Shown: positions 23,701-35,191, counted from the stretch's first letter. The stretch is DNA of 64,000 bases from Raffaelea ambrosiae (GCA_002778195.1 PCDI01000008.1:310001-374000); one strand, 5' to 3'. Made by a program: numbers and translations. The notes: generated from the letters alone by a model not told the origin.

Positions 23701-24138
23701 GAGGAGATTTGGCAGGCACTCAAGGAGTCCCGGCCCGAAGTCGACGCCGACAACGAGGACGTCGACATGGACATGGACGACGACGAGGACGATCTGTCGG
23801 GTCTCGAGTCTCTGCTCAACATGTCGGACAGCGATGACGACGACGAGGACGATGCCGCGGCTGGTGCTAGCGAGGACGATAGTGACGGTGGCGTCGAATT
23901 TGCCAACTTTAGCGACGACGACGACGACGACGACGACAACGACAACGACGAGGAGGAGGGCGGCGCCGATGACAAGAAGAAGAAGCTCACGCCTGCCGAG
24001 GCGGCGGCGGAGGCGTTTGCCAGTGCCAAGAAGGGCAGCAAGCTGCGGCGGAAGCAGCTCAAGGCACTGCCGATGTTTGCGTCGGTAGAAGACTACGAGC
24101 AGATGCTGGCCGAAGAGGAGGAGGAGGACTTCCGGTAG
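20722..24138 (+). CDS. MAK21: Mak21/Noc1 ribosome biogenesis protein (CBF/CEBPZ family)
   Basis: Two exons, 20722-21414 and 21490-24138, 1113 aa. The N-terminal 230 residues are Lys-rich then very acidic (EEEEEDDEEVGDEDEDED..), ending DPFLPKNPKFSKL; the second exon opens MFEPRPDWHAADV. The helical-repeat core has HRFMSTIMTSGTLSDKVSAL, RLRTFHAQPAL, YEDWLKDTCFKILQ and KIASRASYFLLQLL; a CBF-type block at about aa 650-750 includes LLHHVAVSKQL, DRFYRTLYESLIDPRL and CGILFLVAELESLFPG. The C terminus is acidic (aa ~960-1065), then basic with EDYEQMLAEEEEEDFR. Noc1 pairs with Noc2 on early nucleolar pre-60S particles. I start at ATG 20722 since the longer upstream frame lacks family similarity. A KRDG direct repeat lies at about 22527-22556. 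Confidence 0.93.
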
Positions 24139-24436
24139 GGAGGGGAGGGGACGTCATCGGGAGTGTTGACAGAAAGGACATGGTGGCATACGTATTAGGT
24201 GGTTGTGTTTACGGTCTTTTTGAACGATTGTACTGTCTTTGGAAAGCCGCCTCATAACTTGCATCATTAGGGATAGATAAAAACACAACGGGTAAAATAG
24301 GACAAAAGGTTTTTCTAGCGGCCTGCGCTCAATGTATTGCATTGTATTTTGTCCATCCTGTTTTCGTTTCGCAAGGACTCCTTTCATTTTTTTTTTGGTG
24401 TGTGTGCTTCCTACTTCTCCATCATAACCCTCTCCT
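24139..24436. other. Convergent 3' spacer
   Basis: Tail-to-tail interval of 298 bp with no coding signal; it carries a T-run near 24388-24398. Confidence 0.5.
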
Positions 24437-25166
24437 CTACGACTCAAACCAGTCGAGAGGCTCGTCCTCGCTGAAAAACACCTGGTACGCATGGAACCCG
24501 TCGGCACTGTCGGCGGTCACAGTCTCCTTGGTGTAGAAGCTATGGAAGAGAGCGTCCTTGTCCTGGCCCTCGGAGAAGGCGCGGAAGTGGACGTAGTACT
24601 TGTCGGCGCCGGCCTTTTCCAGGGCCGGGATGCGCAGCTTGCCAAACAGGATGAGGCCGTAGGCAGTCAGGGCGGTACGGACCTGGACAAAGTCGTCGGC
24701 CGTGAAGCTGGCGAGATCGTGGTCGGAGATGCCGGTCTGTGGAAAAAGAAGGTTCGGGCGTCAGTGGGAAATGCCAGTTCTCAACTTCTCGCCACTAGTT
24801 GTATATCACTTACTGCTGCGGAAAACGCCTCCGGGTCATGCTCTTTTTGTTTTTGTTTTTAGCAAAAAGGACTTGTTTCAAAACTCGGGTTTCCCTCAAA
24901 AGAGAATGGGACAAACATACTATCGCGGTCGTGGCGCAGATGCACAAACTTCTTTTTGAGATCGTGCTCAAAGTCGCCGAAGGCCTTGATGGACTCGCCT
25001 TTGGGTGCGTGGGGCTCGCTGAGCTCGGTGTTCTCCTTGGTGGCCTGGCAAGCTTATCAGTACGTTTCCCGGCAGAGTGAGACACACAGGCGGTGCCCTA
25101 GTGTTGCTGGAATGGCATTTCCTGGAATGCCGTTTTCTGGAGAACCCATTCAATGAAGCTCACCAT
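24437..25166 (-). CDS. Uncharacterised 151-aa protein
   Basis: Four coding exons on the minus strand: 25164-25166 (ATG only), 24921-25044, 24814-24842 and 24437-24736. Joined they give MATKENTELSEPHAPKGES.., FGDFEHDLKKKFVHLRHDRD, KHDPEAFSAATGISDHDLA, DDFVQVRTALTAYGLILFG, LEKAGADKYYVHFRAFSEG and a final VFFSEDEPLDWFES. The protein is small, soluble, charged, with no signal peptide or membrane helix. I do not recognise the family with certainty. The even composition, GC3 bias and four junctions that stay in frame argue for a real gene. The one-codon first exon is inferred from ATG/GTGAGC at 25164 and the GCCAG acceptor before GCC ACC; an alternative upstream start is possible. It shares the 25167-25960 spacer head-to-head with the thioesterase gene. 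Confidence 0.7.
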
Positions 25167-25960
25167 TGTGTTAAATTGATTGGGGAAGGTATAGGTTCTC
25201 TGATTCTCGACGTGTCTAGTAGTTTTTTTCTGACTTTTCCGGTGCTTTGCTGGTGTTCAAATCACCTGTTACAGCCAAGGAGCTACGGGGTCAGGCTCAA
25301 CGTGAATATATATACATGCAGACATGTTTGGCGTCTTGCATGCTTTCAGCAACGGTGGGGTCAGCAATGACGTCCCCTTGTCACGAAATTCATGCAGCAC
25401 CACCCAAAAAGTGGGTAACAGCTAGCTGTGTCCCACGTTTTCCCCTCCCTTGTACCTGTGCGCCTGTGTGTACCTAGATTTCGTCGACAGAACGGCAGAT
25501 CTTTGTGTGTCTAGCCAGCATGACGATGAGTTCAAGGGGCCCATGGAAGACTGAAGCGTATGATTCATGCACTTCATCTGATTTCAGACAATGCCGTGGT
25601 TCCACGGCTGATAGATTCTTGTAAGCGGTGTTGCACATGAGAGAGCGCCCATGTCCGCCGAAACCCGTATACAGGAATCTATGCAGCTATGGGGGCGGAC
25701 CCTGGGCCGAAACCTCGGCCAGATCTCCTCGCGGCTTACTCCTCCCTCCCCATTCGCACATTCTTGACTTACACCGTACAGCCGTGACTACGTCTCCCTG
25801 GGCCGACGACTCCGGGTAGTGCAGACGTCCACGTCTACGGATTTCTTTTGTTTGCCCTTGGTCGCTGTCTGCTGCATTCGAGAGCCTCACTGGGAAGGTG
25901 TGCCGGCCTTGTTGAGATAGAAATCGATATTCCTATACTCTCCTCCTCTCCCGGCCAGCC
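25167..25960. other. Divergent promoter region
   Basis: A 794-bp head-to-head spacer between the 151-aa gene and the thioesterase gene. No gene or clear element was seen. Confidence 0.5.
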
Positions 25961-27209
25961 ATGGCATCGCCGGCACGTCTCGTTGTCGCGCCTCTGCGCC
26001 CCGTCCTTGGTCGGCGGCTGCCACTCTTTGCATTCCCACGACCGCAGCAGCAGCAGCGGCAGCCTCCCCGGCAAAGCATCCACCAGCTCGGCCTGGCCGG
26101 ACGCTTCAGGACACCGCTGGCTTCGGCCCGGCAGTCGACCCCGTCGCTCGTGGGTTTGCTGCGCACACATGCAAGATGTAAGTCGTACCTATCCTCGCAG
26201 TGGCCGTGTACACTCATTCAAAATTCACAATGCTAACGGCCGGGATTCTCTCTTGCACCACAGCCGCATACACATCCTCGACCTCTCCCTACCCACAACC
26301 GCCCTTTGGGCAACCACCGCCACCCCCTCCTCCGCCGGAGCCCTCCTTTGTCCGCCGGGCCTTTCGATTTGTCTGGAGCTCCATTCTGTTTGTCGTTCGT
26401 GGCTTCTTCTGGTTCTATGTCGGCTTTTTCGCCATTGCGCTCGCCTTCTTCTACAACACTGTGCTGCCCGACATGCGGCCCCCCGCGGCCGACGTCGAGT
26501 CTCGCTTCGAGCCCGCGGGTGCCGAGGGCCGGGAAGTTGAAGAGTACATCAACAACCACCCCGAGGTCCAGCGCCTGCGGGCCGACCCCAACAAGACCGA
26601 GCAGCGGCCGCACCTGCACCTGCCCGAGGCCATGCGGCGCAACAGCCTGACGGGCAACACGCTCGTCGGCCCCGGCCTGGTCACGGTGCCGCTCTACCAG
26701 TGGCTCGACCAGACGGAGCACACAAGCGTCCAGATCATGCATGTCGGGGCGGGCCTGTGCGGGCACCCGGGCATCGTGCACGGCGGCTTTGTGGCGACGG
26801 TCATGGACGAAGGGCTGGCGCGCTGCGCGTTCATGGCGCTTCCCGGCGGCGGCGGCATGACGGCGACGCTGGACATCAACTACCGGGCGCCGACGCCGGC
26901 GGACAGCTATGTCGTGCTGCGGTCGCACACGACGCGGGCGGAGGGCCGCAAGGCCTGGGTGACGGGCCGGCTGGAGACACTGCCCGGGCCCGAGGGCGGC
27001 GAGCCCAAGGTGCTGGCGGAGGCGACGGGACTGTTTATCTACCCCAAGAACTCAAAGGTAAGATGATGTATTTGTTCGCCTTGGACTGAACACTCTATTT
27101 TTGTCGTCCCTTGTTTTTGTTTTTTTCTTGGCAGAAACCCAAGAGGCTGACTTGTTTACCGCGCAGTTGCTCCAACTGGTCTCTACTTTCCAACGCGAAG
27201 TGCGTGTAG
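25961..27209 (+). CDS. Hotdog-fold thioesterase with N-terminal membrane anchor
   Basis: Exons 25961-26177 and 26264-27057, plus a short third exon starting at 27135 after GGCAG (end 27209). The N-terminal ~75 residues are Arg/Pro/Gln-rich without acids (possible mitochondrial presequence), then a Pro-rich linker and a hydrophobic stretch FVWSSILFVVRGFFWFYVGF.. (TM). The catalytic domain is of the 4HBT/PaaI type: GHPGIVHGGFVATVMDEGLA, TATLDINYRAPTPADSYVVL, GRKAWVTGRLE and LAEATGLFIYPKNSK. Such enzymes hydrolyse acyl-CoA thioesters; the chain length is unknown. The end is uncertain: an acceptor at AAGAG (27145) would give ADLFTAQLLQLVSTFQREV.. ending at 27238, which looks more protein-like. 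Confidence 0.85.
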
Positions 27210-27238
27210 AAAAGAAGTTCGAGAAGACCTTTGAATAG

Positions 27239-27724
27239 ACAGTGAACCGGTTCCATAGCTGGGAGATTGGTTTACAGAGGACAATGAACAATAAACACTT
27301 TTATATCAACAAGGCCAGGCGTGGAAAACATGGGGGGAGAGCACGGGATCTCATGGTATGCAAACATTCGGGGTTGGTTTTTCTTTTCTAACTATTCTGC
27401 TGGTCGTCTGACGTCTGCGAGAGAAAAAAAATACATCGCTTGGATGGGGGATATATAATACACGAAGAACGATAGCGATATCAGCAACAAAGCAAGGATA
27501 TGAAAAAAAAAAAATGCACGGTGCCTTAGTATCCTCCTTTTAAGACACCCGTCTGGCATTTTCATCCATGTGTTCCTAGCCTGGGTTTTTTGTGGGGTCC
27601 TTTGTTTTTTTCAAGTTTTTGGACCTCCATTATTCCATTATCCTTTTGAAAATGAGTGTGGTATGAAGCATGAAAAATCGAAAGAGCAGGAAGCGGTAGG
27701 CTGGAGGGAGACATGCGGGTTTTA
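27239..27724. other. Convergent 3' spacer
   Basis: Tail-to-tail region of 486 bp with an AATAAA at 27290 just after the thioesterase gene and A-runs near 27424 and 27501. No gene was seen. Confidence 0.5.
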
Positions 27725-28660
27725 TCATGCCAGCCGCATGCCGAAAGCAACGGCCACGGGCAATGCGGCAGCCACAATAACATGCCATGCTGTCGGGCCG
27801 TTCCGAGCACCGGATGAGGTGTTGGAGTTGGTGAACGGGCTGGAGTCGTTGGTGTCTCTGGACGAGGCCTCGCTGGTGGCAGTCTGCGAGGATGTTGTGG
27901 TTTTGGAGGACGACGACTCGGTGGCAGTTTTTGTAGTTTGGGGCGCCTGCGATGTGGTCGTGGTGGATTCGGCGACGGCAGACGACACCACGGCCACCGA
28001 TGTCGCTGGAGAAGAAGAAGAAGAAGAAGAAGCGGGTGGCGTTGACGTCGATGCCGTGTTCTGTGTCGCACTGGTGTTTGCCGTCGTCGTCGCCGTCGTC
28101 GAGCTGCTGCTCGTGCTTGGCGTCGTCGTCTCCGTCGCCGTCGCCGAGCTGCTGCTCGTGCTTGTCGCCGTCGCCGTCGCCGTCGGCGTAGTCGTAGCAG
28201 TGGTGCTCTTTGCGTGGCCTGTCGTCACCGTGGCCGTCGTCGCTGTCGCCGTCGGAAACAGCAGAGACAAGACGCTGCTGGCCGTCTCGAACGCACTGGA
28301 GACACGCGAGGAGGGAATGTCGACGCCCTCCTCGGCGCACGAGTTCACAATGATCTCGACGACGGCCTGGTCGATGTAGTCGACGATCTCGCCGACAGAC
28401 TCGTCGCTGGTGCCAAGCTGGCAGGTCTGGGCCATGCACTTGATGACCTTGCCCAGGAACGCAGTCTTGGCGGAGGCGTTGCAGACGCAGTCAATGTCGG
28501 AGCTGCTGCAGTCATTTTTCCGGACGCAGGTGCCCAGACAGCCAGTGAAGGTGATGGAGGAGCCGGAATCGCTCGGGCTCGCGCTGGCGCCGGATGAAGG
28601 GGCCATGGCACCCGCCAGGAGCAAGAGCAGGGCTTTTTGCCGCAGAGAAGAGGAGCCCAT
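27725..28660 (-). CDS. CFEM-type GPI-anchored cell-wall protein
   Basis: Single exon, 311 aa. A signal peptide (MGSSSLRQKALLLLLAGA..) is followed by a compact domain with eight cysteines (GCLGTC, NDC, DIDCVC, KCMAQTC, NSC), the CFEM count, including the DIDCVCN core. About 160 residues of Thr/Ser/Ala-rich mucin-like sequence follow, and the protein ends in a hydrophobic tail (AWHVIVAAALPVAVAFGMRLA) after small residues, as in GPI anchoring. CFEM proteins sit at the fungal surface and some bind haem or act in host contact; the function here is inferred only from the fold. The CAC/GTC-rich coding repeats create a long but spurious plus-strand frame. Confidence 0.85.
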   Translation of the reverse strand: MGSSSLRQKALLLLLAGAMAPSSGASASPSDSGSSITFTGCLGTCVRKNDCSSSDIDCVCNASAKTAFLGKVIKCMAQTCQLGTSDESVGEIVDYIDQAVVEIIVNSCAEEGVDIPSSRVSSAFETASSVLSLLFPTATATTATVTTGHAKSTTATTTPTATATATSTSSSSATATETTTPSTSSSSTTATTTANTSATQNTASTSTPPASSSSSSSPATSVAVVSSAVAESTTTTSQAPQTTKTATESSSSKTTTSSQTATSEASSRDTNDSSPFTNSNTSSGARNGPTAWHVIVAAALPVAVAFGMRLA

Positions 28661-29408
28661 TGTGAAGTGTTGTAAGTAGATGTTTGGCAGTAACGTTGGA
28701 AGTAAAGCTCAAGAGGTCCAGCTGCGATCAAAGCGAGGAGATCGTGTGAGGCGTGTAAGAGGTGTAAGTGACAAGAAAGCTATGCCTGGCATGGGATGTG
28801 GGGAGGGGGGGCAGAAAGAAGGGTTTTCATAAAGGGAAAACCTTAAAAAGGGCGGAAAGAGTAAGACGAATGACGAAAGCTGGGAAGAAGGCACGGGAGC
28901 GATGTTCCCCAAGTTTTGTTTGTTGTGCTTGCCGTCGTGTACCGTACCCGCGTGGCCCTACGTTCTTTGTTTGTCGTTGTGGCACCGGGCCGTTTGGGGG
29001 AACACCAACAGGTAATATGGGTAGATCGAAAGGACAAGATTTGTAGGGAAGGGCAGAGCACAAAAATAGATCCCAGCTGCCGGAAGACAGGCCCTTATGT
29101 AGAAGAAAATGGGGAGGTAGGTACGGTGGTAACGTTCTGGACGTCCTCAAAAAAAGAAAGAAGAAAAAAAGAAGCAAAAGGCGAGCCGAGGGTGCGTTGG
29201 CGAGAGAGACAACGCCGAAAACGAATATGGTCAACACATGCAATGAAACAGAAATGAAAAGGAACCGTTGACTCAGAAGAAAGTAAGAGGAGAAATGGAA
29301 GAGACAAAGCAGAGAAAATGAAATAGAAGAATAACCACTATGTAACTACCTCCCGCTGGCATTTGGTTCGCGACACAGAGACATGTATTAAATTAAAACG
29401 GACGCCCT

Positions 29409-29428
29409 CGCACGCGCGCGCGCGCGCA
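29409..29428. repeat. (CG)n dinucleotide tract
   Basis: Alternating purine-pyrimidine CG run of about 18 bp, unusual in this window. Confidence 0.8.
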
Positions 29429-30153
29429 ATAGAGCGTTCCTGTCTTCTACATGGTATCCAGGCAGCTCCGTCGTCTGAGCAGGGGGTGAAAGGCGAACCG
29501 AACCCAGAGGGAGTGGTTACTGGTGTTGGTCGCGTTTCTCTGGTAAGCCGACGATCCCATTGCCACCAAACCGGTCCACCCAAAAAGAGCCACCCAAACA
29601 AAAGGCTCCGTCCGCCAAGCACGGCATGAAACACAACTAGTCCAGGCAGACCCAACCAGGGGACCTCAATCTGCCACCAGCCGGCCAATGGCCGTCGCAC
29701 CTGTTGGGCTCACCACCACTGCTTCAGGGGACAAGCACGGCGGTCCAATCGGCGGCGTCAAGACGGCTTGTGCGAGCAAGACAGGTGTTCTACTATGTAA
29801 CTGACGGGTCTCTGTTTGGTGTCAACAAGTGTCGGCAAGTGCCAGTACGTGCCAGTAAGTGCCAACCAGTTCTCAAATTTGGTTCTTTCCTTCTTTTGAC
29901 AAGAGACCAAGATACATGCACGCTTGGTCCTTTCGGCTCCTCTTCTACACGCCGGATACTCTTGGACCGGCTTTCCTCTGTTCTGTGCTCATCCAATGTC
30001 AAGGTAGCTATGCCTCGCCATCCTTGAACAGGGATGCCGGATATGAGCAGGAGCCCCTGGAGGCTGAGCAAAGTGTAAGTGATCACCCTGGGATCATAAA
30101 CGGTGCTGGCTATGATGTGACAGAGGAAACCAAGGTTCGAGGTCGTAAATTTG

Positions 30154-30207
30154 AAAAAAAAAAAAAAAAAAAAAAAAACCCCAAAACCCCAAAACCCCCA
30201 AAAAACC
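30154..30207. repeat. Poly-A tract followed by CCCCAAAA-like repeats
   Basis: About 25 A, then C4A4C4A4C5A6CC. A simple-sequence tract of unknown role. Confidence 0.85.
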
Positions 30208-31331
30208 GACAGAACCGGGGTTTGGAAGGTTTCTGCCCGTTTGCTGACATCTTGTTCCCAGCTGTTTCCGTTTTCCCGCTTCTTTCTTTTGCTGCTGTTC
30301 TCTCTGTGTGTTCCTTGTTTTCTCTCTGGTTTTGTTGTCACTTCTCTCTGTCGCTTTCCGAGACGACAACAGCAAACCAAAACAGAAACAGAAACAGAAA
30401 CATCAAAATGTCGTCACAACTCTCTTTTTGCACTACTGGATTGTGAACCACCTGGTCATTGGTTTTGGCCACGCGCAACCTGTGAGCTACGGGCACGTGT
30501 TGTCGGCACCACGAGCAAAACTGCATGTGCTCCCTCCCTCGCGTCGATTGTCGGCGACTGCCAGTCGTCGCCTTCCGACCATTGTCAAACAACCAGCATT
30601 GCTTCGTCTCTTCTGTCAATGGAAGCCTGTCAGAGGAAAGTGCCCTTTTTGGGGGGGGGAGTGCATTTGGGGGGACGGTTTGTCTAGTAGCTTTGGCTAT
30701 TTTCTTCTCCTCCCCTGTTTCAGCGTTTCACGTTTCGAGTGGTCGTTGCACCCAATTCTGGACCAACCAGATCCGGCGAAGTGAACTCAGCGCGACGCCC
30801 ACCCAGCACTGAGCAGGATCGTCGAGAACGGCCGAGCCACCCGAGCGCGAGCCTGCGCTGTGCGCAAAGATAACGTGAATCATTTGACCCCCTCCACAGC
30901 GGAATATGCATTTTCTCAACTAGTCAACACGCATGCACTTTCGCGATCACACTTCGTCGAAGGATGTATCTTGTGCAACGAGGTTGCAAAAGGCAAGATG
31001 AAACCTTTCCATTTCCGGTGCGTGGTTTTGGTCAAAGGGTTGGAAAGCTCAAAGTCTCTTGACTCGTCTCGGCCTTTCGCAGTTCACAAGAGAGAAAGCT
31101 GCCCAGTGCATATACGACGTCGCATTTTTGGGCCCAAGAACAAGCCAGCCAGAGAGCCAGCCCTTCCCGTCCTCACAACAGCGTTGGATGTGTCAAAATA
31201 TGCACTTCCGGCGGCAAAGCAACCAACACAGCTGACCAATGCGACGTCTTTTGCTATTCCTGGTCTCTAGCTCTCGAACATGCACGTCCTGCACACCGCC
31301 CGCTCTTTGCAGGCATCTGCAGGCCGTGGCA

Positions 31332-31379
31332 GGTTCTCTTGCAGGTTCTTCTGCAGATTCTCTTGCTGGTTCTCTTGCA
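31332..31379. repeat. 12-bp minisatellite, four units
   Basis: Four tandem copies of GGTTCTCTTGCA with one to two substitutions each. Confidence 0.85.
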
Positions 31380-32023
31380 GACACACTTCGGCGGCGACAC
31401 CCTCTGCTATCGCTCCTTCTACATCAAACATGCACAGTCGCATCCGTTTTTTAAACTGTGAGTTGGGACATAGGATGGTTGGAACCAATGGACATGTTTT
31501 TTTGTTGTCGCATTCCGGTAGCGCTGGTCTGTTCCCCCGTGGTCCCGTCGAACAAGCTTGTTCATGCGGCCATAGGCTGACTAGGTAGTGCACGGTTGCA
31601 GGGGAGGAGGGGAACTGGAGACCACGAGGGACCAGCCGCCAGGGCGAGGCGCTCCAACCTTCAGCAGGCTAGAGACCATGCACACGCCCCACACCAGCAT
31701 CCAATCCAATCGAGTCACCTTGTATTAGGATTGCGACTGGGGGGTCGCACCTTCCTCGTGCACAATTGCTGAACAGATCCCAGCCTTGCTGCTGCTGAAG
31801 CTCTTTCCCCTTTTTGCGAGCATGGCGACCGTTCCTATTTCTATTCGTTCTTCTCGCCGGCTCCTCCTCTTTTTTTTCTTCGATTTTTTTGTCAGTCTCC
31901 TCCTCGTCTTCTTCCCAAGGACAAGTTGTGAACCGCGGTTGTGAACCGACCAACACCCAGAACGTTATCTTATATCTTTTATGTATGCGCATCGTGGCAC
32001 ACCACGATAAAGACAAGTAAGGT

Positions 32024-34667
32024 ATGGCGCCACCTGAACCTGGTTCTTCGGTGCCCATGAAGAGCTTGAACTTGTCGCCCATCATTACATCTGCGGCCAG
32101 GTTTGGCGCCAACAACCTGAGAACCCCAAACAGCGCCACGACCGGCTCGAGGCCAGGCACGCCCAACAACCTCGGGCCTGCCTCGCCGGCCCCGAGCGCG
32201 CCGCGGTCACCGTCGCTCTACGCGCCCACCGTTGTGAGCCGTGCGCAGCTGCGCAAACGCTTCTGCAACTTTGACGATGAGGAGGTGTATCGAGACGTCG
32301 TGGAACGCCGGGGCCTCGATCCCAATGCCAAGAACTTTGTCGTCCAGTTCGGCGCCGAGCGCGCCATGGTAGCCTGCGACTTGGAAATGGAAGAGATGGA
32401 GCTGCTGCTGCGGACAAAGGATCTGGACTTCGGCTACGACATGCCCGTGCGCTGGATGTAAGTAGTAGTGTACCGGCGAACCCTTCTTCATACCCGCAAC
32501 AGCAATCGTGCTTCTACGGTTCCTACAGTTTCTAACCGAGCAGAAACGTCTGGAACCCCAGCGAGCAGAGGACCACCGTCGAGGCCATCGGCCAGCATTA
32601 TGGCTTCTCCTCGCGGCTGACTCTGAGCATATGGGCGTGGGACCGTGTGAAAAGCGAGCTCCGTGAACTGCAGAAGAAGAAGAAAGAGGCTGCCGCTCGA
32701 GCTGCAGCCCAACGCCACCACCTGTCAGGACGCCGTCCCCATGATCCTCCTCCCCAGGATCCTCCGGCCCAGGACCCCCCCTCCCAGCCTAGGGTGGTCG
32801 GGCCGACTTTGGCCTTCAACGACGCCATGATGTCTCCGCCCGAGGATCTGGAGAGGGGTATCAATGGCACTCACAGTACCAGTGCCTCCATCGGCGACAA
32901 ATCCCCCAGCGTTGCTCTGTCTCACCGGCTGTCCCATACGACCTCGGAAGAAAAGGACCTGCTCCGTGACAAAAGCAATATAGCCACCTTCATGATGATG
33001 CAGACAACCATTGACTACACATCCATCGACCAAGAGAACCACTGTGCGTGCCCAAATCCGCACTGCATTTCTTCATCCATAGCATAACTAGTGATTCTAA
33101 CTAGGTGTTATCAACTAATTAGTTCTCTGCATCGGGGCCAACTGGTTGCACAGACGACCGGAGGCGAAAAAGACCGCCAAGCGCAAGGCTGGCGCCAGCC
33201 TCGTGCCCCCGAAGCACTGGTCGTGGTTCGCTCTGTGCGATGATTGTGAGTCCCCTTCAGCTGCCTTTGCACATACTCGCGAAACGTGATCTGACAGTGC
33301 AGACAATGTCCTGTCCTTTCATGAGGCGCCGCACTACAGCAGCGTTCCCAAGGACGAGAATAAGGACGAGTGGAGGGCCGAAGAGCTCAAGAACATGCGG
33401 TCCAACTCGCTCAAAGTTCTGCGCCAGCTCTCGCTGTGCGGCCTGGAGGCTGACAAGAATAAGATCATGCAGCTGACATCGGTTCGCCAGCCGCTGCTGA
33501 ACATAAACGCTGGCAGAACCATTCCGCCGAACCAGCACGGCCTCGAGGGTTCTAGCAACCTGTTTTATTACCTGTTTGAGGACTATGCAGCTGCGTTTGA
33601 TGTCTTGAACCACTCCAAGGCGGCCTTGGAGAGTATTGTAAGTAGGCCAAGTGCGAACTTGAGTGCTCTGAGAAGTAGCTACCTTCTCTTTCTACCTTGT
33701 CTTCTTTTTTTTTCTTTTTTTTTCTGACTTGTCATGTCGATTCTGTTCTTTTTCTGACAACATGCAATGAAACAGGGCACTCGCGTTCTTCGCACAGCAG
33801 TACGTCGTGACACACAATCCTCTTCCCCCTTTGTGCTTCGTGATAACATCCCAGCTTCATGGTCATGCTACTAACACAGGCTCAAATAATAGGACTGGCG
33901 ATACAAAGAGGACACCTCCGATGTGATCCCGACCTTGTACAAGCTGAACAAGGAGCTGCGCCAGCTGCGTCACCTCTTCACCAACTACAAGATTCTGATT
34001 GAGAGACTTCTCAAGAAAGATTACTTGGACGGCGGGATATTTGCTGCTGGTGGCGCAACGGGTGATCCTACCAAGGATCTGCTGTCTGGGAAAGCCTGCA
34101 ACCGGTTTAAGCGACTTCAGGTGCAGCTGCAATCTCTCATGCTGGATACGATTACAGACTATCTCGATGAGAAGGAATCTCTGCAAAACACTGTATGTTC
34201 TCTCCGTTTCCTTGTCAACGCAGATTCTTTATAACGGGAACTTTTGAACCTCGAAAGAGAGGAAAGCAAAACTTCCATCATCCCGCAAAAAGCTAACACC
34301 GGGCAACAAATAGTACTTCAACTTGACCAACCAAAAGGATTCACAAGCCACCGAGCGTCTAACACGCAGTGCCACCCTCTTGGCCAAGCTCAGCGTTTTC
34401 TTCCTGCCCATCACGTTCATGACCAGCTACTTCTCGGTGCAGATCCCAGACATGACCAATGGCTACACGGCGTGGACGTACTGGGGAGCTTTTGCTGTTA
34501 TTGCAGGCTGCTCCTTTGTCAGTCTCTTCTTCTTCAGCCGAGTGCTCATGTTTGTGAGCGAACGACTGGACCACATCAGCGACAAGGGTACCCGGTGGAT
34601 TGCCCATAGGACCGGCTTGGGCCGCCGACAAAGGCCCCCCGAGACTGAGGGGGATGATGATTTGTGA
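32024..34667 (+). CDS. CorA-like Mg2+ transporter-family membrane protein
   Basis: Seven exons (32024-32457, 32544-33043, 33123-33245, 33303-33637, 33776-33799, 33893-34192, 34314-34667), 689 aa. The cytosolic N-terminal half has a Ser/Pro-rich leader, RAQLRKRFCNFDDEEVYRDV and INVWNPSEQRTTVEAIGQHY; the coiled helical part reads SSNLFYYLFEDYAAAFDVL, DWRYKEDTSDVIPTLYKLN, KELRQLRHLFTNYKIL and LMLDTITDYLDEKESL. Two C-terminal membrane helices follow (LSVFFLPITFMTSYFSV and TYWGAFAVIAGCSFVSLFFF, aa ~599-648), the CorA layout. The loop between them reads QIPDMTNGYTAWT, not the GMN signature of true Mg2+ channels, so ion transport is not assured. Exon 5 is only 24 nt. The acceptors of exons 3 and 6 are my best choice, not certain. 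Confidence 0.75.
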
Positions 34668-35191
34668 GTGACAATTGTATTGTGTCAGCTTGTGGGATCG
34701 GATTTTCGGACAGATCTATGACTGGTCACAGACATAGCGGTCCATTGTTGCAACATAATACTATACGAGGCACGACCCAATGTGTTTACGATCCTGGGTA
34801 CTGTCATACTTTGTCAAATATTGGCCCGATTTTTTTGACAACGTGACTTTTTCCATAACAAACTCCTGGTTGCGATAGATGCGTTTGCTTCGAGAACGCA
34901 TATATAATAAACAAATAACACAACTCTTTTTTATTATTTGACGCTGGAAATAGAAACGCTGGATAAAAATGCCCGTATTGTGTATCGTTTGCGCAACCCA
35001 CCTCAAACAAGTATACAACTCTCCCAAAAGATGTAAAGAAACGAAATATGCAAAATGTACATTTGGTCGTAGCCTCATTAACCAAGATAGCCAAGGAGAG
35101 ATAGTATAACAAAACAGAAAAAAAAAATGGCGAAACTCGGGATAATGAGAAACAGTCGCACAACAGAACACACAACAAAACAATAAACATC
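34668..35191. other. Convergent 3' spacer
   Basis: A 524-bp AT-richer tail-to-tail region; no gene was seen. Confidence 0.5.

Larger units (their letters stand above)
28661..32023. other. 3.4-kb intergenic region with simple repeats
   Basis: Divergent spacer between the CFEM gene (-) and the CorA-like gene (+). It holds (CG)n at 29409-29428, a 25-bp poly-A followed by C4A4-like repeats at 30154-30207, G-runs near 30651-30672 and a 12-bp minisatellite at 31332-31379. Short open frames are Ser/Arg-rich without family signal. No gene is supportable. Confidence 0.45.

Noticed and set aside
27570..28379. 269-codon plus frame opposite the CFEM gene
   Set aside because: Val/Ala repeat product caused by the Thr/Ser-rich codons of the real gene.
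30179..30207. CCCCAAAA repeats as an internal telomere
   Set aside because: Too short, not TTAGGG, and inside a gene-bearing region.
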